A stretch of 64,000 bases of DNA, from contig NZ_AKJK01000018.1 of the NCBI RefSeq assembly GCF_000282375.1, forward strand, positions 1 to 64,000, written 5' to 3'. Shown here one piece after another: positions 63,569 through 64,000 of this stretch. Source of the DNA: Pseudomonas sp. GM50 (lineage in GTDB: Bacteria > Pseudomonadota > Gammaproteobacteria > Pseudomonadales > Pseudomonadaceae). The number at the start of each line of letters is the position of its first letter. Position 1 is the stretch's first letter. Made by a program: the position numbers and the translations under genes. Under the pieces are notes generated by a model. The model searched no databases and was not told where the DNA came from. It was given only the letters and a program-made list of their open reading frames with translations.

Positions 63569-64000
63569 TTAGACGTATGTTGCCTGTTGTCCTCGGCGAA
63601 GTGTTGACAACAAGCCAATAGTGTGACCTAGTCTTTGCCATTCCCCCTTTGCTGACCACTTAGCTCTAGGTATAGTTGCGGTGGGCACATTCGTGACCTC
63701 ATCCATGGCGTGGCCATCAAGCACGGCTTGCCCTACATACGGATCAATGTTGCCTACCCAATCAATATTCTTGTAAACACTCTCTGCCACAGGATTCCAC
63801 TGGATACCTGCTGCATTCAGAAGAGCATCAGTCCCTCTGTGCAGTAGGTCCGTATAAACACCATAAGTCGTCCCCATTGCAGTATCGTGAGCCACTCCCT
63901 TTGCGCCGCCTTTTACATCATCCCTGGATATATTTTCCAAAGAGGAAGAGTTCCATTCTTTATAACTTGCATTTACCTTTGTCAGAGAGCGATAGGTCGT
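63569..64000 (-). CDS. Unrecognised protein, 5' end beyond the right edge
   Basis: The minus-strand frame is open from the right edge to a stop at 63569, at least 143 residues; the first in-window TTG at 63940 is not needed as a start. It contains GVAHDTAMGTTYGVYTDLLHRGTDALLNAAGIQWNP and VYKNIDWVGNIDPYVGQAV, which look like folded protein. The composition is AT-richer than the kinase gene next to it. No family was recognised. It ends 15 bp from the convergent kinase gene. Confidence 0.6.
   Translation of the reverse strand, partial: TTYRSLTKVNASYKEWNSSSLENISRDDVKGGAKGVAHDTAMGTTYGVYTDLLHRGTDALLNAAGIQWNPVAESVYKNIDWVGNIDPYVGQAVLDGHAMDEVTNVPTATIPRAKWSAKGEWQRLGHTIGLLSTLRRGQQATYV

Overview
The window looks like chromosomal DNA of a fluorescent-group Pseudomonas. 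The reasons are high-GC coding sequence with Pseudomonas-type Shine-Dalgarno sites, a MexEF-OprN-type pump, an MtlZ-type fructokinase, a KaiC-like ATPase paired with a hybrid kinase, and short palindromic repeats around GTGGGAGCGAGC...GCTCGCGA like the REP elements of that group. No rRNA, tRNA, CRISPR array, complete insertion sequence or origin was seen. Species cannot be named from this evidence.

Layout. (1) 1-5.0 kb: a LysR regulator cut by the left edge, divergent from SDR dehydrogenase - MFS permease - split transketolase (two subunit genes overlapping by ATGA), ending in two hairpins. This is a small sugar or polyol catabolic operon of unknown substrate. (2) 5.2-14.1 kb: a LysE exporter remnant, an AraC regulator, and an aldoxime-to-acid pathway: aldoxime dehydratase, SphA-type outer-membrane protein, truncated haemoglobin, amidase, cobalt-type nitrile hydratase alpha and beta, its P14K-like accessory protein and a CbiM-like cobalt permease. 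(3) 14.6-25.0 kb: a lower-GC fructose-type locus with LamB-like porin, phosphoglucose isomerase and LacI regulator on the minus strand. Divergent from these are an FrcBCA-type ABC importer, an FrcK-like kinase and a high-GC MtlZ-like fructokinase. Two perfect palindromes lie between the divergent arms. (4) 25.1-39.3 kb: a pectin/galacturonate locus. A nine-gene minus-strand run (enolase-superfamily enzyme, dipeptide-type ABC importer with two paralogous binding proteins, CHMI-like protein, secreted exopolygalacturonase) diverges from a KdgM-type porin, uronate dehydrogenase and aldarolactonase; a FadR-type regulator follows. Three related sequence words upstream of the divergent starts and of the regulator are candidate operators.

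(5) 39.5-44.6 kb: a flavin-dependent monooxygenase with a betaine-type (QAT) ABC importer and a small membrane protein that overlaps the ATPase gene by ATGA. (6) 44.6-48.2 kb: a 770-bp stretch without a convincing gene, a divergent Old Yellow Enzyme/HxlR pair, and two paralogous zinc-ribbon membrane proteins. (7) 48.4-58.0 kb: a MexEF-OprN-type RND pump, four alternating REP copies, and an AaeXAB-like aromatic-acid efflux operon. (8) 58.1-64 kb: bestrophin-like channel, TPR protein, KaiC-like ATPase overlapping a hybrid histidine kinase, and an unrecognised gene running off the right edge.

Most of the window is nutrient-scavenging modules, each with its own regulator and importer, and many with an outer-membrane porin. 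The least ordinary is the nitrile locus, where a haem aldoxime dehydratase, a truncated haemoglobin, a cobalt nitrile hydratase and a cobalt permease lie in one run. The split-transketolase operon and the monooxygenase/QAT operon have recognisable families but no predictable substrate.
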